Shown one piece after another: positions 35,790 through 47,751 of a stretch of 64,000 nt of DNA. Position numbers and translations under genes: made by a program. Location: contig OZ005692.1 of assembly GCA_963930775.1 (NCBI GenBank), positions 186,001 through 250,000 of the forward strand, read 5' to 3'. Below the pieces are notes generated by a model. It had not been told where the DNA came from. It searched no databases and saw only the letters and a program-made list of their open reading frames with translations. Numbering within the stretch: position 1 is the first letter of the stretch; each line of letters opens with the position of its first letter. The stretch comes from Cliona cf. orientalis. Lineage: Eukaryota > Porifera > Demospongiae > Clionaida > Clionaidae.

Positions 35790-35892
35790 CTCCATATTGC
35801 CACCATTACCAATCATGAATAGAAAGATGATTGCAAATGCATGCAGCAGCTGGGGGGTGTAGCTAGTGCATGCGTATGGCATTAGATGAGAG
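35790..35892 (+). repeat. B2 split direct repeat, right end of element
   Basis: Identical to 35106-35208 by eye; the next bases (GCATGGTTCC) are receptor R5 coding sequence. Confidence 0.85.
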
Positions 35893-38800
35893 AGCATGGT
35901 TCCCACTGAATGTTAGCAAGTGCCTATCATCTTTCTCAAACCTAGTCTTCAATACATTGAGTTTTGAATCAACTTCTAGATAAACTCCACTTCCATTTTC
36001 TGCTTGATTGCTGGTGAATTGAAGAGTGCTTGGTTCATGCACTGCAACAGTTGAACTGGTGGCATGGATTCCTCCACCCCTCACAGCATCGTTGCCAGAG
36101 ACGACACAGCTTCCTTTGATTTCAAGATCACTTTGTTGGAGAGAAATACCACCTCCACCGCCGTTTGTGGCTGTGTTGTTGGCTATTGTCGTTTCACCAT
36201 ACATAATGATTTTACTCTCAGTTGCTAATATTGCTCCACCGTGCCTTGCTCGGTTGCTTGAAAAACTGTTGATTCCAGTAAAGATCACAGTAGAGAGGAG
36301 GCTGGTGACAGCTCCTCCTTCTGGTCGGGGTTCAGTGAATGCGTCTTTTGTAGGCATTTTATTCGAGGGTTCTTTACCATTCTGAAATCTTGTGTAACCA
36401 CTGAAAGTTATATTACTACTGAAAATGTACAATGATCCAAGAATCCTGATTGTTATCAAATATACCATCAGTAATATAGGTTGTTGTAGAATCAACAATG
36501 CTCATTATCCCACCATAGCTGTCGGCATTATTAGCACAAAAACTACTGTTAATGATGTTTAATGATGAAATACTGGCAAATATGACAGCACTGGCACCAC
36601 GAACTGCACTGTTCTTAGTGAACATAGCATTGGTAATAGTAACTGAGCCACCGTTGAATACAAATATGACACCACCTCCAGTTGCACCGTTCTCTAGAAA
36701 AGAACTGTTAATAATGATAAACGAGGAACGACCCAAGTTACTGTACATAACACCACCATGAACAGCTGCACTGTTGTTAGTAAAAGTACTGCTGGTAATG
36801 TTAAGTAATAACGTACCAGATGTCCTCATGACACCTCCATAAGCTGCACTATTGTTAGTAAAAGTACTGCTGGTAATGTTAAGTAATAACGTACCAGATG
36901 TCCTCATGACACCACCATAAACAGCTGCACTGTTGTTAGTAAAAGTACTGTTTGCAATATTAAGTGGCGTACCAGATGTCAGCATGACACCACCACGAAC
37001 TGCACTGTTCTTACTAAACATAGCGTTAGTAATAGTAACTGAGCCACTGTTGAATATGAATATGACACCACCTACAGTTGCATCGTTCTTTAGAAAGTTA
37101 CTGTTAGTAATGATAAACGAGGAATGAACCAAGTTACTGTACATAACACCACCACGAGCAGTTGCACTATTGTTAGTAAACATAGTGTTAGTAATAATAA
37201 CTGAGCCACCGTTGGATACAAATATGACACCAAATGATGAAGCTTCGACAATGAATGCGACACCACCACTATCAGCTGCACTGTTGTTATTAAAAGTACT
37301 GCTTGTGATATTAAATGACGAATCAGATGTGAACATGACACCACCATCATCAGCTGCACTGTTGTTAGTAAAAGTACTTTTGGTGATATTAAATGATGAA
37401 TTATGTGTGTCCATGACACCACCATCGTCAGCTGCACTGTTGTTAGTGAAAGTACTTCTGATGATAGTAAATGATGAATTATATGTGTCCATGACACCAC
37501 CATCGTCAGCTGCACTGTTGTTAGTAAAAGTACTTTTGGTGATAGTAAATGATGAATTATATGTGTCCATGACACCACCATCGTCAGCTGCACTGTTGTT
37601 AGTAAAAGTAATGCTGGTGATATTAAATGACGAATTTTGTGCGTCCATGACACCACCATCGTCAGCTGCACTGTTGTTAGTGAAAGTACTTTTGGTGATA
37701 GTAAATGATGAATTATATGTGTCCATGACACCACCATCGTCAGCTGCACTGTTGTTAGTAAAAGTACTTTTGATGATAGTAAATGATGAATTATATGTGT
37801 CCATGACACCACCATCGTCAGCTGCACTGTTGTTAGTAAAAGTACTGCTAATGATAGTGAATGAGCCATCAAATGCATAAATTACTCCACTGAATCCATT
37901 ATTAGCTGCATTACCACTAAAATTGCTATCTGTGATTCTGAATATTGAGTCATATGTCAGCATTATTCCTACACTACCACCAGCAGTATTGTTAGTAAAA
38001 GTGGTACCATGGATACTGAATGAGTCTCTATATGCTATTATCACTCCACCATAGATCATGGCTGCATTTTCAATAAAACCACAATTTTTGATGTTGATGG
38101 AGGATTCAGATGTGATCATGGCTCCAGCAAAACTGGCTTTATTATAGCTGTAAGTGCTTCCAACAATATGGAGACTGCTATTGTGAACAAACAGTGCTCC
38201 TCCTATCTTGGCTCTATTGTCTGTGAACTTGCTGCTAACAATTGAAACATTGCTGAAGGCTGTGTACAATGCACCACCAACTGGAGGCGATGAATTTCGA
38301 TTTAGATAGAGATATTTCAGTATCTCTTGATCACTTGCAAAAGGTGAGATATCATGATTCTCAAATGTGCTACCGTGTGTATTGGAAAGGAATGAACTTC
38401 TTACAATGCTGGCATCAGTCACTTGATTCAGCACTAGTGCTGTGCCTCTGCCTTCTACACCCTCAAAGATGGTGTCTTCAACTATAAACTGCTCCACTTG
38501 GCTAACTTTATTACCTCCACAGCCAACAAAATGCAGATCCTTTATCGTAGCAAATGTTGTCTCACTGATATTGAACCTTCCTGACTGGCTCCCACATTTT
38601 ACAAACACAGTTCCATTGCCTCCTGTGACCTTTGTCATTGAGAAGTCGTCTGCATGAGACAGAGAAAGCTCTCCATCAAGACTGTGATTTCCCGGCAGAA
38701 AGAAGAGAGATATATCAGTTTCATTGCCGAGGTAGCTGGTGAAATTAGCAGCCAACTGTGGTAGAGTAAGGCAGGGATCTCCAGGACAGTGGACACTCAG

Positions 38801-38981
38801 TGAGAGTGTGATGTAGTAGTGTGTCTGCTGGCTGTTTGCTGAGTCAGCATACACCAAGAGGAACAGTAACAGACTGCAGATAGAAAAGTAACTCATTTTT
38901 TTCAGCTGATTGAATGAGAGCACTGTTACTAGAATCTGATGTGGTACTGGACAAAATCTAAAATCTGATATGCTGACGTTA

Positions 38982-38998
38982 TGATTCTTTTTTATAAA
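38982..38998 (-). promoter_or_regulatory. TATA-like element of R5
   Basis: The minus strand reads TTTATAAAAAAGAATCATAA about 95 bp upstream of the R5 ATG, identical to R1 and R6. Confidence 0.5.
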
Positions 38999-39044
38999 CA
39001 CATGAACTTCAGTCACCAGCTATTATATAATGGCCACTGACTGA

Positions 39045-39780
39045 CTACCAACCTCTCTTGCAATCACTAATAAACAAATATTTTAAAGTTAAGTGCCTAT
39101 AGATAGAAGCCGTGTAAATCAAACGATTTGTGTAGCTTCCCATTCTAATCAAATCATTCAACTGTGGAACTACACATGGAGCTACTGGCTGGCTTCCGCA
39201 TGCACTCTGATCCACTGCACCATCTGTCTTTTGCATCAATCCTTATAATTCAAAGATCACTACAGAGTCCTCTTGTCTAGAAGCATCATTCCAATGGATA
39301 ATTGAATTGGCTGGGCACACACCAATACACACTCCATATGCATGCAGTTTAGCCAGTTGTTTCACCATAATTGAATAATTACATGCCATTTTACAAGGCC
39401 CACTGTCTGGGAAGGTCATGCTATTGAATTGATGTTGCAATTGGGTACATATATACCCAGCAGGATACTGCAACAAATGATTGAGAATCACATTAAAATA
39501 TATAGTACTAATTGTGGCCATAAACTTTTCATGCTAATATAGTGTCTTATGATCCTTTGATCTGCACTGAGACTAAACATGCTGCTAGCTTAATTAACAG
39601 TATGATGCTTAAATCTTCACAGTGTTACATGTGGAGGTATACTACCGACTGGGTATTAATTTGGATTTTTTTAATATAGCACACTTGCACATACATTATT
39701 ATAACAAACAAAATCAATAATAATTATTAATACTGAGTATCAATTTAGCTTCTATAGTCATGGAATATGTAGCTAGTTAG
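39045..39780. other. Intergenic spacer, no gene seen
   Basis: Nearly the same text as 47006-47751, showing that the R5 and R6 units are close relatives. No gene recognised. Confidence 0.5.
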
Positions 39781-41411
39781 TTACAGCTGGTTGCCGCCAC
39801 CGCGAAGAAAAGGTTCATTTGTATCAGGTGATATCTGTGAGCTGATTGGGTACTTCTCTTTCTTACGACCGAAGAGCTGTTGTATTGGCCTGGGCATTCT
39901 GTCCTTCCATGAACCAGCCGCGTGTCCACCATCCTCACGATCACCCCCTCCAACTGGGCGGCTCTTTGGTACCTTCTGCTGACGTGGCTTATTCTTACGG
40001 ACCTTCTCCAAAACTGTCTTCATGGGATCACTCAACTGAACCTGTGTACAAATAACGGTGAAGTTTGGTACATTGAATCAGATGTTGGAATTTTTGACTC
40101 ACTAAGCAGGGTCAAAGTTCTGGATTTCTGGTAGAGGATTGTCAAAGAAATCTTGAGCTATTATCTGAATGAAAATAAGCAACAGTGATATCTCTAGTAG
40201 CTTAATGGGTTGATATAATTCATGGTAAACAGTTAATATGTAACACTACACAATCATATAAATGTCATAACTGAAATGTTTGTGTGACAAATTACTTCAT
40301 AATTCGATACCCATACTATATACTTGCTACTGTACTATAAGTCTGTAGCTAGTTACCACTGCTAGAATAATAATGAATGGCATACTTTTGAGATGCTGTG
40401 AGGAAACCCATCTTCGAATATGAACTGCAGTATTGGCCTAATAGCCTTAGGCACCGTCTTGTACTCCCCAGCTCCAGGTCGAATCTGGGTCAACTCATAC
40501 CCGGCGGCCATCTCAAAGATAAGGTGACCTGAAATGTAAAAAAAGAAGGGAAATTTACACAACAAAGCGTATGTCATGCATTGATATCAATACTAGTGCT
40601 AATCTCACAAGCAGCCTTTAGATCAATTTATGCATGGAGAGACTAGTAGCCAAAGAGAAAGGATCCAAGCAATAATTTTACTACGCCCTGATATGAGAAT
40701 TTGACTCACCAAATAGAATTGTGTCAAATCTATCCAAATGGTCCTTGCATCTCATAAAGAGTCTGGTCTTGTACCCCAGCAGTGTGTTCTCGTAGCCTCC
40801 AAGCTGACAGACATCGTCGACGACAAAGATATTACCACTCTGAATGTGGCCCAGCATTGGGAAATGCTTGCTATAGAGAAACATCATTGCCTGCAGCAGT
40901 AACATGTCGTTAATACCAGAGTAATAGTTCTATATTCTAGTAGCAGGTGATATCAGGGAGTGAATCTTTACCTCAAGAACGTGTCTTCCATATCGAGCTA
41001 TCTTGTCGGTGGAAAGTCCCCTACAGCGACGAGCATACTTCTGAGACCACGTTACAGTTGGATGACTAGCCTAAAGTGCATACACATGCAATCATTAACT
41101 ATAATAACTATTCTGACGAGTATATATAAATAATTTTTCTAGGTGGCTGAGTGCTAGAGTACGTACATTGTAAATCATGTCTTTTAAGGAGCCATCGTTT
41201 CGCTGAGGCTGGACCATCACCAGGAGCCTATGGTCAACTAGATAGTCTATTCTCTCAATTGGGTGAATGAAAGGATGCTAGAAAGTAGAATACATACGTA
41301 AAAAAAGAAGGGATTTCGAGGTACATACCACTCTGACAGCTTCTAGCAATTGGTTTAGTCCTTTTTGATACTTGTGCAATTGCAGAGGACAGCTGCCGGA
41401 TACTGGAGACT
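39781..41411 (-). pseudogene. PXK-E: 3'-half pseudokinase copy with frameshift
   Basis: Carries the same seven 3' exons as PXK-A, including GHIQSGN, GGYEN, the FEMAAGYELTQIRPG exon and the basic tail exon (stop 39781-39783). The Arg codon mutated in PXK-A is intact (CGA). However the small exon near 40103-40164 ends GCTTA/GTGAG instead of GCTTCA/GTGAG: it is one base short, which shifts the final exon. 5' exons are absent and homology to PXK1 ends in the intron near 41630. Likely a non-functional duplicate. Confidence 0.8.
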
Positions 41412-41918
41412 GAGCAAGTGATATCACAATTAATCACATGTACATAATGTCCATAATAATAATATTATGATTTTAGGAGATTATTATGTTCCAAGACTCA
41501 AGATGGTAGCTATACAGTAAATTTTTAGGAATTCTAGGGGGGAATCTACCTCAGGGGCAGTGGGGAATATCTCTGCACCCTGCCCTCTACGATATACATG
41601 ACTGCAATAATGGAGTATGTAGTATAGTTAACATCATGAACATGCGTGGTATATGTAGCAATACGTTTTTCACCATGGTGCGCTAGCAACTTAATTGTTC
41701 ATGAACAGCATAACATAACATTATTCAATAAAGACAATAAAGCAAATTCCAGTTACAAAATTAGGAACTACTGAAGCTACATAAATTTACAAAGCACCAA
41801 TAGAAATATTAAACTACTTGTGAATAAAGAGTCTAACAGTTTGTGATTAGCTAATCATGGCAATTACTGAGTGTTAATGTTATTTTGTTATTTTGTTATT
41901 TACCAGAGTTTAACGATA

Positions 41919-44900
41919 CTATGCATATAACTCAATCTGATCATTGTTTTCCTCTGGTGTTGGAGACTGATCTCGAGGCTTGGGGATTTCAATGAAAGAG
42001 AAAGTCAGTTCATCTTTTCCAGGTTGAACTGGAGCCAGGGGATACTCATTCACCTCCTCTCCCAGCCAGGGATGATCCTTTCTAAATAGCAAATACACTT
42101 GATAGATAATCACTCCAACCAGAATGATGAAGGTTATGATGGTAGAGGTGTAGGCCACAGCCGTCTGCTTCGTGATATCAGTTTTAAAGTCATACAGACT
42201 AAAAGCAGCAAATGCAAGGAGATTGAAGTAGAGCACAGTATCTATGATATTCAAGAACGATTTTTTGTACACCCTTGCTCCAGTAAATTCTTTAATAAGA
42301 AAGAGGCTTCCAACTATGATGATTGTTATTAAGAGTGAAGTTTGAGGGTCTGCTGACACAGTGACTGAAGCAGTGATGTACAAGACCACCCTCACAAGCA
42401 GTAGCAAGCCAGTCCAGTAGCGATACTTACTGTTGTATGGAGCATGGTGGACAGAGATAAGGGCATTGAGCTTAGTATTCCTTGTCCACTTGTAAACCTT
42501 CCACTCTGGAGCACGAACAAGCCACTGCCAGAGAAAGAGAACAATTGTGTAGGGTACACCAACTAGAATAATCAACAGGGCAACGAGGACAAGAGCTACA
42601 TGCTTCCCTTGAAAGCAGGGGCGTACCTTAGTTGTTTCCTCGTTGCCCGGAAACCCCCCTTGGCAGTCAGATTCAGCATTATCTTAGTATGACTTAGCTG
42701 CTATAGGAAACCCCCTTGGTTTCCAGATTCCATCTGCAGGCACTAAAATCTCTTAAAACCTATCTTAGAACTCTCCTCTGGTGTTTTTCCTTGTGTTTCT
42801 TCGCTAAAATCTTCGAGAATCTGTCAAACTGTTGCTGAAACATGCTCAACGGCGATCGTTAATTAGAGGGCGTGGCCCCAAAAGTGGGCGTGGTCGCTAA
42901 AAATTTCGCGCGCGTTTCGCGCGCAACTACTTAGAAACCCCCTGTATTAAATCCTGGGTACGCCCCTGGAAAGTATGGCACATTTCCATCAGGAAGCCAT
43001 ACAGTCTCTCGTGAGCCATCGGGATAGTCAAGGACAGCAAACGACAAAGCTGTGATAGTCACTGAGAGGAGTTTGGCATAAGATAGCAGGATTAGTGTAG
43101 CTAGAGTTGCAACTGGGTCTCTCTTTCCAATTAGTCCAGCAAATCGAGGGGAGTACTCGCTGACTATGATCACGACAATCACTAGAGAGATAAGGTAGAC
43201 TGGAAATGCCAGTTGAAGCCAGGTTTTGGAGAATGTATCAAGACCATCAAAGAAACAGACATCAATTCCTATGTCCAGATTAAGCCAAGCTACAAACACA
43301 GTGGGAAAGCTAGGCTCTGATGATGGAAAGAAGACGGCATTGTTAGCTGCTACGATGTTGGCATAAAAGATAAAGCCATTGATCAGTCCAACAGCCACTG
43401 TCATGTTGAGGGCTAACAGTGCAGTCACCAGCAAGATTCCTGCTATGACGGCAGCTAGGAGAATTACAACAAGCACTGCAGGCCAGTGACTGTGACAAGA
43501 TAAGCAACGTGAACTACCTAGGGAGAGGCTGAGGTGTTCCTGACAACCTCCACATAAAACTCCACTACGATTGTAAGCACACTGTGCGTCTGATCCATCA
43601 GGAAGGTTGAGATTCATGCTGACATTTTCAGTTGGAGGTCGGCAGTAGTCCAAAGGGCAATTGGGATGAGTGACATAGCCAGGTGGGTCAGTGTCATTGA
43701 TGTGAGTGATCCATGAGTTAGTGTTCACTCTCACAAGAGATTTAGTTGTTGAGTTGCAGCTAGTGATATGGGGAGACAATTTTGAGTCGCAATCACATCC
43801 ACATCTTGTATCACTATCAAGAGGCTGAAAGCCAACTGGGCAAGTGCACTCACTGAACTCTATATACAGATGTTGTGTGGAAAGTGTGGAGCTTCCACAA
43901 GGACCATCGGCAAAGAGGTTTATTATTTCAGAGTTGTGAGGAGAGAACACATTAAATGTTACATTGCTACAGTTTTTCCCTACACTTTGAGTTTGCTGTC
44001 CTTCACTAAAGCCACCATCTTGTGAAGTTAGAGAACTGATGATGTTTGCACCTACAGAATGATTGACCTGATCCACTGCAACAAGTGGCACAGTGAAAGG
44101 TTCTCCTTTCTTGACTTTGAAGGTTAGTGGCTGGTAGCTGCAGTCTGGCTCACTCTCACTCTTACAAAAACAAACTCGAACAGGCATAGAGGATATGGTA
44201 TCTAATGCTGTTATGTTGGCCATGTCACTGACAACACTGTTGTATGGTATGCTGGCAATGTTGGTGATGTTACCAAGATAACTAATACCTCTGTAGTGTG
44301 ATGGTGGTCCTTCTTGCCTATACACTTCAGCAAATGGACTTGGGATGCATCTGTCCAGTAGTCCTCCAAAGATATTGGCACCTTGCTCACTTGCAGTGTT
44401 ACCAGAGAAGCCAAGTGTGGTGAGCATAACAGATGAACATAAAGAATAGTAATACAGTGCAAGTGTTTGGATGAAGCATTCATTATCAGGTGAGCAAGCA
44501 CCAGCATTGGTATTGTCTGCCACATATATGGCTCCTCCATAGTTGGCGTGGTTAGCTTGAAATAGTAGGTTTTCAGAGCATGAAGTGGATTGAACTCTCA
44601 GTACATACAATTTGGCATTAGCTTCTAAATAAAGTCCGCTTCCATTTTCTGCTCTGTTGTTGATGAATTGAAGAGTCCCTGGTTGATATACAGCAACAGT
44701 TGAACTAGTGGCATGGATTCCTCCACCCCTCACAGCATTGTTGTCAGAGATGATACAGTTTCCCTTGACTTCAAGATCACTTTGTTGGAGAGAAATCCCA
44801 CCTCCACTGCTGACTGTGGCTGTGTTGTTGGCTATTGTTGTTTCACCATACATCATAATTTTACTCTCAATGGCTAATATTGCTCCACCACGCCTTGCTT

Positions 44901-46857
44901 GGTTATTTGATAAACTGCTTACTCCAGTGAAGATCAGAGTCGACTGGAAGATTGTGATTGCCCGTCCTTCTTCTCTTGCTTTAGCAGTTTTGTTCGATTG
45001 TTCTGCACAGTTCTCAAATCTTGTGTAGCCACTGAAAGTGAGGTTACTGTTGAAAATATAGAGTGTTCCTGAATTATAATCGAATGTACCATTAGCAATA
45101 TGTGTGGAGCTGTCTATAGTGAACAAAATTCTTCCAGTATCAGCTGCACTGTTGTTTGTAAAAGTACTGCTGGTGATATTAAATGACGAATCAGATGTGA
45201 ACATGATACCACCATCACCAGCTGCACTGTTGTTAGCAAAAGTACTGCTGGTGATATTAAACGTTGAATTACGTATGATCATGACACCACCAAAATCAGC
45301 TGCACTGTTGTTTGTAAAAGTACTGCTGGTGATATTAAATGACGAATCAGATGTGATCATGACACCACCATGATCAGTCGCACTGTTGTTAGTAAAAGAA
45401 CTGCTGGTGATATTAAATGTTGAATTAAGTGTGATCATGACACCACCACGATAAGCTGCACTGTTGTTAGTAAATGTACTGCTGGTGATATTAAACGACG
45501 ATGATTTAAATGTGTACATGACACCACCTTGAGCTGCACTGTTGTTAGTAAAAGTACTGCTGGTGATATTATATGACGAATCAGATGTGATCATGACACC
45601 ACCGTAAGCTGCACTATTGTTAGCAAAAGTACTGCTGGTGATATTAAACGTTGAATTACGTGTGATCATGACACCACCAAAATCAGCTGCACTGTTGTTA
45701 GTAAAAGTACTGCTGGTGATATTAAATGACGAATCAGATGAGGCCATGACACCACCATTATCTGTTACACTATTATTAGTAAAAGTACTGCTGGTGATAT
45801 TGAATGACGATTCAGATGTCCACATGACACCACCGTAAGCTGCACTGTTGTTAGTAAAAGTACTGCTGGTAATATTAAACAACGAATCAAATGTGAGCAT
45901 GACACCACCAGCCAGCGCCCCAGCACTGTTGGCACTATTGCTAGTAAAAGTGGTACCATGGATACTGAATGAGTCTCTATATGCTATCATCACTCCACCG
46001 TGGATCATGGCTACATTTTCAATGAAATTGCTATTTTTGATGTTGATGGAAGATTCCGATGTGATCATGACCCCAGCAAAACTGGCTTTATTGTAGCTAT
46101 AAGTACTTCCAACAACATGGAGACTGCTATTGTGGGCAAACAGTGCTCCTCCTATCTCAGCTCTATTGTCTGTGAACTTGCTGCTAACAATTGAAACATT
46201 GCTGAAGGCTGTGTACAATGCACCACCAACTGCAAGCGATGGATTTCGGTTTAGATATAAATAGTTCAGTAGATCATTAATGTTTAACTCTGTGATGACA
46301 ATAGTATTATTATCATGCGGCTCAAATGTGCTACCGTGTGTATTGGAAAGGAATGAACTTCTTGCAATGCTAGCATCAGTCACTTTATTCAGTTCTAGTG
46401 CTGTGCCTCTGCCTTCCACACCCTCAAAGATGGTGTCTTCAACTGTAAACTGCTCCACTTGGCTAACTCTGTTACCTCCACAGCCAACAAAGTGCAGATT
46501 CTTTATCGTAGCAAATGTTATCTCACTGATATTGAACCTTCCTGACTGACTGCCACATTCTATAAACACAGTTCCATTGCCTCCTATGACCTTTGTCATT
46601 GAGAAGTTGTCCGCATGAGACAGAGAGAGTTCTCCATCAAGACTGTGATTTCCCGGCAGAAAGAAGAGAGATACGTTAGTTTTATTGCCGAGGTAGCTGG
46701 TGGAATTAGCAGCCAACTGTGGTAGAGTAAGGCAGGGATCTCCAGGACAGTGGACACTCAGTGAGGGTGTGATGTAGTAGTGTGCCTGCTGGCTATTTGC
46801 TAAGTCAACGTACACCAAGAGGAACAGTAACAGACTGCAGATAGAAAAGTAACTCAT
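41919..46857 (-). pseudogene. R6: receptor-like gene interrupted by a 353-bp element
   Basis: From ATG 46857 the frame is open through signal peptide, N-domain, about 11 beta-helix units, GGAI turns, stem and TM1-TM4, then stops inside the inserted element shortly after GNVPYF. Downstream of the insert the frame (to 41919) is open through TM5-TM9. The repeat run lacks the FYANKAN unit. An extra segment (NIASIPYNSVVSDMA) sits before the stem. The tail ends QIELYA, without the EIICTATP ending of R1, R2 and R4. Apart from the insertion the gene appears undamaged, so an allele without it could be functional. Confidence 0.85.
42616..42968. mobile_element. MITE-like element with CAGGGGCGTACC ends
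   Basis: 353 bp with perfect 12-bp terminal inverted repeats (CAGGGGCGTACC ... GGTACGCCCCTG). It is flanked by a 5-bp duplication GAAAG (42611-42615 and 42969-42973) that is single in R1, R2, R4 and R5. It holds no coding region. The ends resemble hAT-type MITEs, although hAT duplications are usually 8 bp, so the superfamily is open. Confidence 0.85.
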
Positions 46858-46942
46858 TTTTTTCAGCTGATTGAATGAGAACACTGTTACTAGAATCTGA
46901 TGTGGTACTGGACAAAATCTAAAATCTGATATGCTGACGTTA

Positions 46943-46959
46943 TGATTCTTTTTTATAAA
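46943..46959 (-). promoter_or_regulatory. TATA-like element of R6
   Basis: The minus strand reads TTTATAAAAAAGAATCATAA upstream of the R6 ATG; same block as R1 and R5. Confidence 0.5.
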
Positions 46960-46962
46960 CAC

Positions 46963-47751
46963 ATGAACTTCAGTCACCAGCTATTATATAATGGCCACTG
47001 ACTGACTACCAACCTCTCTTGCAATCACTAATAAACAAATATTTTAAAGTTAAGTGCCTATAGATAGAAGCCGTGTAAATCAAACAATTCGTGTAGCTTC
47101 CCATTCTAATCAAATCATTCAATTGTGGGACTACACATGGAGCTACTGGCTGGCTTCCACATGCACTCTGATCCACTACACCATCTGTCTTTTGCATCAA
47201 TCCTTACAATTCAAAGATCACTACAGAGCCCTCTTGTCTAGAAGCATCATTCCAATGGATAATTGAATTGGCTGGGCACACACCAATACATATACTATAC
47301 GCCATATGCATGCAGTTTAGCCAGTTATTTCACCATAATTGAATGATTACATGCCATTTTACAAGGCCCACTGTCTGGGAAGGTCATTCTATTGAATGAT
47401 CGATGTTGCAATTGGGTACATACCCAGCAGGATACTGCAACAAATGAGTGGGAACCACATTAAATGTAATATGTACTAATTATGGCTATAGACTTTACAT
47501 GCAATTAATATAGTATCTTACGATCCTTTGCACTGCACTGAGACTAAACATGCTGCTAGCTTAATTAACAGTATGATGCTTAAATCTTCACAGTGTTACA
47601 TGTGGAGGTATACTACCGACTGGGTATTAATTTGGATTTTTTTAATATAGCACACTTGCACATACATTATTATAACAAACAAAATCAATAATAATTATTA
47701 ATACTGAGTATCAATTTAGCTTCTATAGTCATGGAATATGTAGCTAGTTAG
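46963..47751. other. Intergenic spacer, no gene seen
   Basis: Spacer between the R6 promoter and the PXK1 stop codon. No gene or RNA signature. Confidence 0.5.

Larger units (their letters stand above)
31173..35892 (+). mobile_element. PAT/Ngaro-type tyrosine-recombinase retrotransposon
   Basis: The element has split direct repeats in the order A1 - genes - B1 - A2 - B2, the arrangement known for PAT and Ngaro members of the DIRS order. A1 (31173-31394) and A2 (35209-35431) differ by a single inserted C as far as I can see; B1 (35106-35208) and B2 (35790-35892) look identical. It encodes a Gag-like protein with a zinc knuckle, a reverse transcriptase/RNase H and a tyrosine recombinase. No target-site duplication is visible, as expected for recombinase-mediated insertion. 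It lies opposite to, and inside, receptor gene R5. Confidence 0.85.
28947..38896 (-). pseudogene. R5: receptor-like gene split by a retroelement
   Basis: The start at 38896 gives signal peptide, N-domain and about 17 beta-helix units, including a divergent set (GSVTITNAMF, SSFIITNSNF) not seen in other copies. The frame shifts near 36437-36447 (net +1 before GSLYIF) and continues to GNHA at about 35893. There a 4.7-kb retroelement (31173-35892) intervenes; coding resumes with YGGAIYVADDTNAGA at about 31170 and runs open to the tail. The last codon is followed by TAA after DQIEVK, so the final ten residues kept in R2 and R4 (EIICTATPVYR) are lost. The host sequence rejoins between NHA and YGG, so the insertion point is exact to a few bases. 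Confidence 0.85.

Noticed and set aside
42616..42968. R6 insert as a spliceable intron
   Set aside because: Possible GT-AG pairs within the insert leave a remainder of 23 nt, not a multiple of three; the TIRs and target duplication fit a transposon.
476..46857. Bacterial (chlamydial) origin of the Pmp-like genes
   Set aside because: Signal peptide, multi-TM C-half, TATA promoters and mixture with intron-bearing animal genes argue for native genes; Pmp similarity is limited to short beta-helix motifs.
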